DNA of 64,000 nucleotides from Pratylenchus scribneri. Its lineage: Eukaryota; Nematoda; Chromadorea; Rhabditida; Pratylenchidae. Below the pieces are notes generated by a model, which searched no databases, had not been told where the DNA came from, and was given only the letters and a program-made list of their open reading frames with translations. The first letter of the stretch is position 1. Every line of letters starts with the position of its first letter. The DNA lies in assembly GCA_030063045.1 (NCBI GenBank), contig JAQSEB010000059.1:682001-746000 (forward strand), written 5' to 3'. Position numbers and translations under genes: made by a program. This document shows, one piece after another, positions 32,343 through 44,200 of the stretch.

Positions 32343-34904
32343 TTTGGGCGTATCCGAAAAAAAATTGACAATTCGACGGAAATTTACCTTAAAAAATTAC
32401 AAAATTTTGCAGCCATTTGTCATGTGCCATCGCCGGCAGCAAAAAATGACAACATTTTTGGCAAAACTATTCAAAAACTGGAGAATGGCAGAGCCAAAAT
32501 GGAAATGGCACAAAATGGGCGAAGAAGGCAGCAGCACGCATTCCATTCAATCGAATTGTTGTTGGCCCCAAAAGCAATATAAAATTTGCCAATACCCAAC
32601 AAAAATCACACAGAAATGCCAATGTTTGAGAATGCGGAAAATGTCAATTTGTGCGTGGAAAAAGTGCAAACGAAAAATCATACAAAAAAAAAATTCCCAA
32701 CCAATTCCCAATAAAAATTGTTGTTTTGTTCACATTTCTCATAAAATTGTCAGCCCATGCCAATGCCAATGCACCTGCCACCTCCTCCAAAAGTCCGGCT
32801 AAATGGCCGCCTTTTTGCCCTATTTTCCCAGCCATAAACCCAACAATTAAAATCATAATGCCCTTTTCCACATTGTGCCCACAATTTGCGCTGTTTATTC
32901 CAAGAAAATTAAGCCAAATAAATTTTTGTATAAACACGAAAATGTGTGAATGTGAATTGATGATTAAAAAATGTACAAACACAATTTAGTCATTGTTCAA
33001 ACTTCAAATATGTTTTTTTTGGCCAAATTTCCTTCCAAATTTTCCTTCCAAAAAGTTCAGACTTATCAAAGAACTCAAATCAAAAGCCGAAAGGAACATT
33101 TTTCAATAGGGGTCATCCAGCTCATTATCAGCAGTTTGTATGGGTTTAGCCTTTAGCGTATTGGCATCCAACCAATCAGCCAGAAACCCAACAATTAAAA
33201 TGATGATGCTCGTTTGCCATAAAATTTCCCACAATTTTCACTGCTTTTTGCCCGGTTTCCACCAACATTAAATAAAATTTTGTTTATGAATGATTCGCCA
33301 TGTTCACATATATTTTTTGGGCCAATTTCCCTCAAAATTTTCTTCCAGAATGTTCAATTTTCAATATTTCCAATAAATTTTTGTCCAATTTCTTTCCATC
33401 CCATTTTGGAATATCAAATCACTCAAACACGAAAATGTGTGAATGAATGAATGATTCGCCATTGTTCAATAATATATTTTTTGTCCAATTTCCTTGTAAA
33501 CTTCCGGAGTTTCCTTCAAAAACAATATGACTATTTACCATTTGAGCCATACGGAACATTTTTTTCAAGGGTTCAATGCAATAGGGTTCTCCACTTCGCC
33601 ATCATCAGCAGTCTAGTAGTCTAGTGCGGGTTTAAGTATGTTTATGTCCAACCAAACTTGAAACATTTTGGCCTCAAGCTGTTCGAGTTGTTTATCCCAA
33701 AAAGTATAAAAACACACGAAAATATGAATGAGATTATGAAAATGTATAGCACAATTTTACCATTGTTCAAATATATTTTTTTGTCCAATTTTCTTCCGAA
33801 AATATTCCAGACAAATTCCCCTTTGATTATTTCAAAGCATTCAAAAGCCACACGGAACATATTTTTCAATGGGGACATCCACCTCATCACAGAGAGCTGT
33901 CTGGTGAAAGTTCAAGTGTGTCCAGCAGTATTGAAACATTTTTGGCCACATGCTGGGTCCCAAAAATTCGCAATAATAATAAAAAAATTTCCAATCCAAT
34001 TCCGGGTTTTGCCCTTTTCCCTCTTCCTTCGCCTTTTGTCCAACACAATAGCCAATTTGCTTGGAGGAATGCATATGTTTGAATGAATGAATGTGAAGTA
34101 GCCAAAAAATGCCGAAAGCCAAAAAGAGTTGCGTGTGAAAAATGAATTCATTCACACATTGAAGTTGGAAGGAGGGGATAACCAAAAAGATGGTGGCTGA
34201 CGAATTTACCTTCACTCATTTTGTTTTAACAAATTCTTCTTTTTGGCATGAGAATTGCCTGGGACATGGGCATTGGCATCATTGCTCAATGTAAGCAAAA
34301 GGCCCAAAAAAGGTGGGAATTGTGAAAGGAAGAGCCGTCGCCGTGACCAACAATGCGCAGCACCAAAAAAGCGCGTGCCTCCTTGCGGCGCTTTATGAAG
34401 AACAAAGAGGCGTGGAGGCAGTGACTACATTCATTTCCATGCGCTTTCTTGAAAAAGATTGACAATTTCAGCATTTATTTTTTGCGCGCTGAAATTGGCC
34501 GGAAAGAATGAGAGGGAAAATGAAGGAGAAATGCCATTGGGCATGGCCACTGGCCTACTAAATTTGTGCCCACATTTTCTTCAGAATTTTCGTGTACTTT
34601 TTCGCATCATTGCCCTCACATTTTCTTGCTACCTTCCGGCCATCCTCCAAATCGGATCGGATTTCTGTGCCTTTCCTTCTTACCCGACATTTCTAAACAA
34701 ATTTGTCCCTCCAATTTTGGTCATTTAAGCAATTTGGTTTTTTCTTATCCAAATAAAAAAGTTCAAAACTCATTTTCTCCAAGCAACAGAACCCAAATTC
34801 TCCTCACATTTTATTCTATTAACCGATAAAAACAATTTGTAAATTTTTCTCTAAAAACGATGTTCGCCAAATATTTCCTTCGGAATACAATTGTAAAATA
34901 ATTT

Positions 34905-35755
34905 CAATTCCGGAAAGCGATTGTAATTGTTTTTAGGCAATTTTAATTGCACTTTTCTTTCCGGAAATGTAATTGCACTTTTCTTTCCGGAATTGTAATT
35001 GCACTATTCTTTCCGGAATTGTAATTGCACTTTTCATTCCGGAATTGTAATTGCATTTTTCATTCCGGAATTGTAATTGCACTTTTCTTTCCGGAATTGT
35101 AATTGCACTTTTCATTCCGGAATTGTAATTGCACTTTTCTTTCCGGAATTGTAATTGCACTTTTCATTCCGGAATTGTAATTGCACTTTTCTTTCCGGAA
35201 TTGTAATTGCACTTTTCTTTCCGGAATTGTAATTGTACTTTTCTTTCCAGAATTGTAATTGCACTTTTATTTCCGGAATTGTAATTGCACTTTTCATTTC
35301 GGAATTGTAATTGCACTTTTCTTTCCGGAATTGTAATTGCACTTTTCATTCCGGAATTGTAATTGCACTTTTCTTTCCGGAATTGTAATTGCACTTTTCA
35401 TTCCGGAATTGTAATTGCACTTTTCTTTCCGGAATTGTAATTGCACTTTTCTTTCCGGAATTGTAATTGCACTTTTCATTCCGGAATTGTAATTGCACTT
35501 TTCTTTCCGGAATTGTAATTGCACTTTTCATTCCGGAATTGTAATTGCACTTTTCTTTCCGGAATTGTAATTGCACTTTTCTTTCCGGAATTGTAATTGT
35601 ACTTTTCTTTCCAGAATTGTAATTGCACTTTTATTTCCGGAATTGTAATTGCACTTTTCATTCCGGAATTGTAATTGCACTTTTCATTCCGGAAAGGATT
35701 GTAATTTAGGCAATTGTAATTTTCTTTCCGGAAAAGGTTTGTAATTTTAATTTTC
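34905..35755. repeat. 26-bp satellite, array 2 (about 31 units) with higher-order period
   Basis: Same unit as array 1 (GGAATTGTAATTGCAC plus TTTTCWTTCC). A distinctive pair of variant units, TTGTACTTTTCTTTCCAG followed by TGCACTTTTATTTCC, occurs at about 35231-35275 and again at about 35595-35639. The offset of exactly 364 bp (14 x 26) shows that a 14-unit block was duplicated. Frames encoding QLQFRKEKCNYNS-type repeats are artefacts of the period. Confidence 0.95.
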
Positions 35756-38700
35756 ACTTCTAAAAACAATGTTCGTCAAACATTCCCCTTCAAAAAATAA
35801 TTTTCGTCCTGAAAATATTAATTCCAATCTTAAAACAATTTTAAATGATTCTGATACCAAAAAATGCGGCAAAAATTCCACGCAAATTCTTTGAAAATGG
35901 ACGACAATTTCCGACCAAAATCTCGCAAAATTGTGCAATCAGATTTGTTTCAGTGATTTTTGTCCATCCATATTCCATACCCCCAATATACGCAAATGGC
36001 CTCCATTCATTCGCCTCCTCCTTGCTTTATAGCGTGACTGGTCCAGCTGCTTTTGATAGTGGCGGCCACTTCCCAAAACTCACCCAGTCTGCCCTTTTCC
36101 CTTCCTTCCTTCCCTTCCTTCTTTTGGCTAATTAATCCTTCACACAAAAGGGGAGCAAAATGTTTATTGTGAGGGCAAAAGGGGAATATTGCCAGTCGGC
36201 CCGCGGGTTCTGCTGGCCCAGACAGCGAATTGGCTGGCCACTGCCCTTTTCTTCCTCACATTTTTCCGTGCAATTGGCGCTTAATGGCACACACGGATGT
36301 GGCTTCCCCTTTTCTTCCTTTTCAATATTCATCGTTGCGCGAATGGCGGAGGTGGCGGCATTACTTTTTATATATGTTTCTGCACTAATTGGCTGCGGGT
36401 ACACCCTCATTCCCCCCAGCACATATGTTGTGGCCAATTTCGTTGAATGGGCCATCGAGGCATATGGGGGGACGTCATTTACTATGCTAAAAGAGAGGAG
36501 GGCGAAGAGGCAGCTGGCAAATGTTACGGGTTACGGCTGAATATTGAAAAGAAGAGGGAATATTGGGGATGATTGGATGCAAATATAGACGGAATAAGAA
36601 ATATTCTGTGCTGTTTTCCTGGTAGCGAGCACATTACTTATTAGGGGCCAATTCAACTGATGAGCTGGATGCTGGACATCACCTTGATAAATGTGCAGAG
36701 ATCTTTTGGCTGGCAATTAGCCTTCATCATCAATCGTAAAATTCTAAAGAAATTTGGCCCGATTCTTTGACCCATTTAGTTCGGAACAAAATTTCGTTCC
36801 CAATTCCTAAAAATGATCCATATCCACAACACAAAAGGAAAGATACAAGCTGAATGAAAATGTTAAATATTTCGTCAAAATCTCGAATCCCCACACAAAA
36901 ATTCCCCCTTTAAAAAGGTTATTCCAAAAATTGTGTGATTTTGTCGCCAGCCACAGCCACCCTTTGCCACCTAGACATCTCTGTGTGTTCCATTTTGTCA
37001 CACTAGGGAATATGCTAGAGGTCAATTCAACTTTGCTTACTCGTCATGGTCATAACAGATTTAAAAAATGTGCAGGTACAGCCACCAAAAAATTGGGTGA
37101 CAATTAATTAAGCTCCATCACCAATCGCAAAATTTCCCAATAATTTGGCCAAATTCGTTGACCAATTTAGTATCTAATTCCTGAAGAGAATGATCCACAT
37201 CCATAACCAAAAGGAAAGGTAAACGCCGAATAAAAATTAAAAATGTGTTAAATATTTTCTCCAAAATCCTAAATTCAATCCAAACAAAAAATTCCTTCCT
37301 TCTAAAAGGTCATTCCAAAAATTGTGAAATTGTGTGATTTTGTCGCCAGCCACCACCCCCTTGGCCACCTCCCACCTCCCACCTAGACATCTGTTCCATT
37401 TTGTCACAATGAAAGTGGGGGAATTTGATCGTCAATATAATATTTCTTCATTCATTCATTCATTCCAATGAAGGGGAGGCTGCAGATGTTCCTTCCTTCA
37501 AGCATAGCAAAAAGCGGGAAAAAGCGGAAGTGTTTTTGAAGGCACAAAATTAAAATGAAGTGTGTGTTGGGAATTGGGTGGGAAGTGCCAATTCCTTTCT
37601 TGGCATCAACGCCGCCAATTTCCACCCACCAAAAACATTAATTTGCCCGAATGAATGCGGAAGAAAGAATTGGAATAATCCAAGAGGCCAAATTGGCCAA
37701 TGGCCGTGGCACAAAGTTCCCCTACTATTCCCCCTCCACATTGTGCCCTTCTCAACCATTCCTTCCCCGCTTTCAGGCGGTGCGCCCATTTTTGCATTTT
37801 TGTGTTGTCCTCCTCCATCCACAACATTCACATTCATCTTTTGGATTGGCTTCTTCCGTATTCGTACCCTCTTTTTGGTGTGTTTTCCCCTTTCAATTTC
37901 AATCTTCCCTTCACCCTCAAAGAAGCCTCGAATCAGTGCACATTTTCCAATTCCAATTTTGGCCAATTTTTTGGCTTTCAACACTTATTTTATTGGCCTC
38001 CCTCTTTCAATTTAATTTATTATTATTATATCTTTTGGCCCCAACAGAGGCCATATTCCCTTCAATATTATTGGTCCCAACATCATTCCCGGCACATTTG
38101 GGTTATTTACCCTCCAAAAAGTGCCAATTATTTTATTTTTGGGCCAGCTTGCCTGTGGGGTTGACCAGCAGTGCAGACTAATATCAAATATAATTGCGAA
38201 AATTAAATATTAAATTTACGAATAAATATTTGCGTGCAAATACCTGCTAACTTTTACCCCCAATTACAGCTATTTTAAAAATAAATATTTACGCACAAAT
38301 GCTGCCAACTTTTTTTTACCTTAACCAACTTTTTTAAATCCCACGCACTTTTTTTTCAAATCGTCATTTTCCTTCCCTTTTTATAAATTCCATTTCCTCC
38401 TTTTCCCAATTTTTATTTCATTTCCGTCAAAAAATATGTGTGCCTTGGAATCCCCCAAATCCAATTTGTTAAAAAGCCACCGCCCAAAATCCGTCAAAAT
38501 TAATTGGTCCCTGTGGCCGTTCTTTTGCCCTCTTTTGGCCCTTCCTTCTTCCTTTGACCTCTTTTCTCGTCATTTTATGTATTTGAGCCGTCGAAAAGAG
38601 GATTGTGTGTGGCCTTTAGAAAAAGGAGAAGAAGCGCCGGCCCAAGGAAAGCGCATTTGAGGACGACGAAAAGCGCAAAAGGCGCTCAAAAAGAAGAGGA

Positions 38701-39344
38701 ATTTGTGATGGGATTGAAATTGAATTCGGGGGCGAAGGCAAAATATATGGGCAAAATGGATGGATATAATGAATTCAACAGCATCAAACCAACAGCAGGG
38801 ACTGTGACTAACCCATCCCTATAAGGCCAATAGGCCACAATATATGACGGCCACGGGGCCATCCCATCCCATCCATCCCATTTTGCATTTTTGTCGGCTG
38901 GAAAATATTTATTTATGAAGGGGCGAAATTGGCTGCTTTTGTGGAATAAAAACATTCGCAAAATATGGGCAAAGCATCCCCCTAAAGCCCTAATAAAAAG
39001 CCACAATTCCCTTTGCGCCCAATTTTTTCACATTTTCAACACATCAAAAATCCCCTCACCTTTTCCCCTCGGGCCTTGGTTGATTATTTATTTATTCCAC
39101 CCATCTCATCACATTTTCCCCTTTCCCCTCTCATTTTTGCCCTTTTTCCAATTTTCCCCATCATTTTCATTTTTTTTTTCTAATCAAATTCGACAGAATT
39201 TTGATTCAATTTTTTCTATAAAAAATTTTAAAATAATTTAATTAATATTAATAAATATGAAAATGTTTCTATTTTCAATTTTTCCTGTCCATCCAAAATT
39301 TGAGTCGGCATTAATTGAGTACCGTCGATTGAATATCTAGTCCC

Positions 39345-39775
39345 ATTCTTCTGACCCATAATTCGACAGGAAAGCAACCAATTTTGGAAGATGATTTGAC
39401 CTTCGAAAGCCCTAAATGTCCTCTAAAAAGGCCTTAGAAATTTTTGAAAACTTGAAGCTTTTCGTAGAATAAGCGGCGAAAAACAAAACAGGATCTTTCA
39501 CACTTCTTTTTCTGTACCTTGAGCTCTGTTCTTTTTGGCCATAGCTCAGCGAGGCGATAACCAATTCGAGTAGGCGTTATATCATTCGAAAGCCTTAAAT
39601 GTCCTAAAAAAAGTGGCTTCTTAAAATTTTATGAAATATTTGATTTATACTATTTATTTTAATTTCAATAACAAATGCCATATTTTAGGGGATATTTGGG
39701 GCTCAAAATGGCATATTGCCTTCCTGAATTGTTCCTTCCTTCTTGTTGTGCTACAGCCAAAAAAATAATGACCAA
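39345..39775. repeat. Family B elements, a left arm followed by a diverged full copy
   Basis: From 39354 to 39435 there is a left arm only (CATAATTCGACAGGAAAGC through CCTCTAAAAAGGCC). A second copy runs from GGCCATAGCTCAGCGAGGCG at about 39538 to TGTGCTACAGCCAAAAAAA. Confidence 0.75.
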
Positions 39776-40254
39776 GGTACTGGAATGCCCTGTTTCGTCA
39801 TTCCCAAATATATATCATTAAATTATTTAATAAATTGATGTTTCCATTTTCAAATTCTTTCCGGTGCCAAAAATTCATTGCCCGCGGCATAATTTGAACT
39901 CAAAATAACATAAATTTTTATGATTTCCAATGATTTAATATTTATTTATTTATATATGGACAAATTCAATTCAATTCCCTCCTCTAAAATAATCAAATTT
40001 ATTAATGACTGAAAATATCCACGGCAAAATTCAATTATAAATGCCATCATTTTTAGGGGGAAACCAAGGTATTTCCCTCCCCATATTCCATTCTATTAAC
40101 TCACAATTTAATTATTTTTCCCCAATTATTTTTCGCCATTTTTTCGAACCCATTCCCTCCTCCCCCTTTTCAGCCTTTTGCTACTGGTCTGGCCCAATTT
40201 TAGTTTGTATAGGACCTTCAATATTAATACCGCCATTTCCATTACCGCTGGGCC

Positions 40255-40572
40255 ATTCTTTTGGCCATAGCTCAACAAGGAGGAAACCAATTCGGGAAGA
40301 CGATATGCCATTTTAAAGCCGTAAATATCCTCTAAAAAGTGGCAATAATTATTATGAATTTCACCTTTTTAATTTACTTATTCACCTTTGAATGTAATAA
40401 ACCCCAATTTTCTGATTGAGTGAGGAAAAGCAATTAATTCTACAAATTATTTTAAATTTACAAAAAATTATTGAAGCCACTTTTTAGAGGACATTTTGGG
40501 CTTTAAAATGGCATATCGCCTTCCCAAAATGGCTGCTTCCTTTTTGAGCTATGGCCAAAAGAATGAGGTCCA
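40255..40572. repeat. Family B fold-back element
   Basis: Left end TTTTGGCCATAGCTCAACAA at about 40259; right end GAGCTATGGCCAAAAGAATG at about 40546. Both arms are intact. Confidence 0.88.
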
Positions 40573-41293
40573 GATATTGAAATGTCCTGTTCATATGATT
40601 TACCTTCCCCTCTTTTTCTTTTTTGACATTTTCGATTGCTTCCAAAACCAATTTTTGGGCCCAATATTTCCCACACACACACAAATCTCCTTTCTGCACA
40701 TTTTTTTGGAGGAGGAGGGCACTAAAAAGCTAAAGCTGGCACCGTAGGGGATGCGAATGAATGGATGGGATTGTTTGGGTGGAGAGGGAATTGTTGCCTT
40801 TTGTCATCAACATTTTTGCCCCCTTGGCCACTCCAAATTGCCACTTCCCCCCTTTCTCCCATTCCCAGGCATTCTCGCCCTTCTCCTCCCTCCTTCAGCA
40901 CAAAATGTTCCCGCGTAATTCAATTATACAACCATCAGCCCCAATCCCCTCCCCATTTTGCTTTGCTTTTGTTTCTACCAAATTAGTATAGCCTTCTGCC
41001 TTTCGCGAATATTTGGTAGTATACATATTATCATACCTGTAGATTTTTTTTTTTTAAAAAAGGAATTGGGTGGATGATTAGCATACCTATCCCTGAATGA
41101 CCCTAATAAGACTATACCGGCGGATTGCCCATATGGGGTTATCTTCACATTTCCCCAGTTGACCCAAAAAAAATTATCAAATATTTCTACTTTAACTTAC
41201 TAAAATTAAATCCACCTTTTTCAGCAAACATCAACCAATTTCCCCTTTAAATAGCTATTATCCTTATTCCCCCTCCTCCTCCTCCTCCTTCAA

Positions 41294-44200
41294 ATGTCCA
41301 TTCTTGAGGCCACGAATGAGTCTTCGGCCAACCACCAAAATGGCAGCATCTTTCAAATTCAAATCCATGGCCAAGATATCCAACAACAACCCGAAGGTCC
41401 ATTCCATTCCTCTCACCTTCAAATTAAGCTTCTTTTTTCCAGAATCCGGCCATGAATATTTGATTATCCTCCCATTCATTGTCCTCTTCGGCCTTTGCGG
41501 CAACACAATTTCACTGGTGGCCATCCTTCATTCTCGCCTTAGAAAAGTGAGCACAAATTTACTAATTAATTAATTTTATAATTAATTAATTTGATTTTAA
41601 TTCATAAATTTAATTTGATTTTAACTCAGAAATTTAATTCATTTCATAATGCAAATTAATTAATTAATTAAATTAACTAGAGAATTCGGGTACCACTTTT
41701 TGTCTAAATAATGTTTTTGGCCTAGATTTGCATAGTATAATTTATAAAATGGATAAAAGTGACAAACAAGTCCGAAAAAATATCTGAATGTGAGCGGGTT
41801 CGAACCAGAGACCTAAATTTTACAAAGAAAAAGCATCAACCCACTAAGCTAAAAATGTCGCAGTTAACAGTTTTTATAAATCCTAATTAATTAATTTTAA
41901 TAATAGAATTTATATTGAAAAAAGAGGCGAAAAAATATTTGCTGGTTTTAACCTACAAATTTTCTACAATTTATTTAATTAATTTTTAATAATAGAACTA
42001 GTGGACGTAAGGGAAATGGGGCGTAAGAAAAATGGGTGGAAGGAATATATGAGAAGGATTTGGTAAGATGTCGGGAGGGATTACAGCTTTCTGTTCATGT
42101 TAACGCGCCAAGGCGCGTTCGACCTACCCTAGGGATTTGGATTTTGAAATTATTTAAAGGTCGCGGGCAGGCTCGCTTCGCTCGCCAGCCCTTCTTTAGG
42201 TCGTGTGCAGGCTCGCTTCGCTCGCCCGCTCTTCTTTAGGTCGTGTGCAGGCTCGCTTCGCTCGCCCGCTCTTCTTTAGGTCGTGTGCAGGCTCGCTTCG
42301 CTCGCCCGCTCTTCTTTAGGTCTTGTGCATACTCGCTTCGCTCGCCCGCTCTTCTTTAGGTCGTGTGTAGGCTCGCTTCGCTCGCCGCTTTTCTTTAGGT
42401 CATGTGCAGGCTCGCTTCGCTCGCCCGCTCTTCTTTAGGTCGTGTGCAGGCTCTCTTCGCTCGCTCGCTTTTTCCCTATTTTAAAAATTTTTGAACCGGT
42501 TTGCAAACCACCTTTTTCATAGATCATAAAACGAACATCATTTCTGAATTCTCCATACCCGAAAACCCCAGAATCTCAATTTTCACCTCAATCCAATAAA
42601 AATTTCCATTTTAAACCGGTTTGCAAACCACCTTTTGCGCCGATCTCAAAAAGGATTTCATATTTGAATTCCCCATACCCGAAAACCCCAGAATCCCAAT
42701 TTTCAAATCATTCCGTTAAAATTTCCATTTTTGCGCATGTTTTAAACCGGTTTGCAAACCATCTGTTGCACGGATCTCAAAACTAATGTGATATTTGAAT
42801 TCGCCATACCCGAAAACCCTCGAGTCCATAATTTCACCTTCCAACTCCAACTTCCACTATAGGGTTAGCTCTGGAGCGGGATATGGCCAAACCATGACGG
42901 CGCAATTTACAACTCAAACTCCTCCTAGGCCAAGCTGCGCACCCTAACGTGCTTTATAAAATTTTGAAGCTCTAACCCTAAATCGTGTCTCAGGCTATAT
43001 TTCATTTCAAAATATCCATCGACAAAAAAGTTATGAACCAAAATGTAAAAAATGTGGTCAAATTCTAAGTCCAAAAACCGGTTTTCCCCCTCTGCTAACC
43101 ATGTGGCCAAAATGAACCTCAAACCAATCCATGCCCAAATTCATCTATACGTGTGCATTCTGGATGAAGTTTTCCAACCCCCACCTTCCAACTCTCATCC
43201 GAAATATTATTATACCCAAAAAAGCGTGTGACATTTTTTTCCTTAGCTTTTTATATTGTATATAATTCATATGGAAAGGAGGGCAAAAATATATGTGCTG
43301 CCTTTAACCTTACAAATTTAATTAATTCATTTAAAATTATATTGAATTATTAAAAAATGATTATTATATGAGGGTTGAGGGAATAAAGTTTACGGATGAT
43401 CATTCATTATTCCACCTTAATAATTATTAACAAATATTGTAAAAAAATTTAGGGCATTTTCTAAAATAATGAATAAAAAAAATGAATATTTTTGATATAT
43501 TGGGGGACCAATTCATATTTAATTTTATGTTAATTTTGCACAGATGCCAGCCAACCAATATTTGGTCGTGTTGACCATTGCCGATTCCGTCTTTCTGTTT
43601 GGCATCATTTTGCTCCTTTTCAAGGTGATTCGATTCCTCTCTTCCCTCCTGAAACGAAACGTTCATTAACTTGACCTAGATGTTTCTTTTGGCCATAGCT
43701 CAACAAGGAAGTCACCTTTTCGGGAAAGCGATATGCCAATTGAAAGCCCCAAATGTCCTCTAAAAAGTGGCGTTTCCAATTTTTTGAAAACTTAAATACC
43801 TTTTAGTAAAATTGGCTTCTGGCTTTTCCTCTGAAGATACGGGTTTATTATTCTCAAAGGCGAATAACTAATAAATTAAAAATTGGAATTTGGTAATATT
43901 AAAATACGTCACTTTGTAGAGGACATTTTGAGCTTTCAAATGATATATATTGCCTTTCCGAATTTTGGCTATTGCATCGTTGAGCTATAAATAAAAGAAT
44001 GGCCAACATTCCCTCTTAAGCCCCTTTCAATTAAATTCAATTTAAATCCCAAATAAATATTTGGTGGAATTTATCTAAAGTTGAGTTTTATAAAGGCCAC
44101 TTTGTAGAGGGCACTTTTGACTTTCCAACGGTATATCACCTTCTCAGATTGGCCGTTTTCTCACTGAGTTTTAACTCTGGGAATGACCCAGGCCCAACCC

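Larger units (their letters stand above)
30773..34900. other. Downstream of the DM-domain exons; no exon supported
   Basis: This stretch may be intron or 3' flank of the DM-domain gene. It contains a family A element (31485-31745), a family A end fragment, and a region from 32970 to 34180 in which similar sentences recur (AACACGAAAATGTGTGAATG at about 32934 and 33426; GCCATTGTTCAA; TTTTTTGTCCAATTT). The latter suggests an old three- to four-fold tandem duplication of about 300 bp. Open frames on both strands lack domains. Confidence 0.45.
35756..41293. other. Gene-poor block upstream of the GPCR gene
   Basis: About 5.5 kb. From 36700 to 37450 two related segments recur (TGTGTGATTTTGTCGCCAGC at about 36932 and 37334; CACCTAGACATCT; CATTTTGTCACA), an imperfect tandem duplication of about 400 bp. 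From 37500 to 39200 the plus strand is pyrimidine-rich and gives long low-complexity frames. Family B elements occur from 39345 onward. No exon could be supported. Confidence 0.5.

Noticed and set aside
32335..32802. 155-codon frame rich in Lys and Cys
   Set aside because: Starts inside a family A end fragment and has irregular composition without any motif spacing.
36132..36540. Overlapping long frames on both strands (one with CVPLSANCTEKCEEE, the other with AALLFIYVSALIGCG)
   Set aside because: The two strands cannot both be coding, neither shows a recognisable family, a start context or flanking exons.
37550..38180. Several 130-176 codon frames on both strands
   Set aside because: Pyrimidine-rich low-complexity sequence with no domain; the frames overlap in at least four phases.
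42030..42240. 67-codon frame through the GC-rich intron repeat
   Set aside because: It reads directly through the 40-bp satellite and ends within it.
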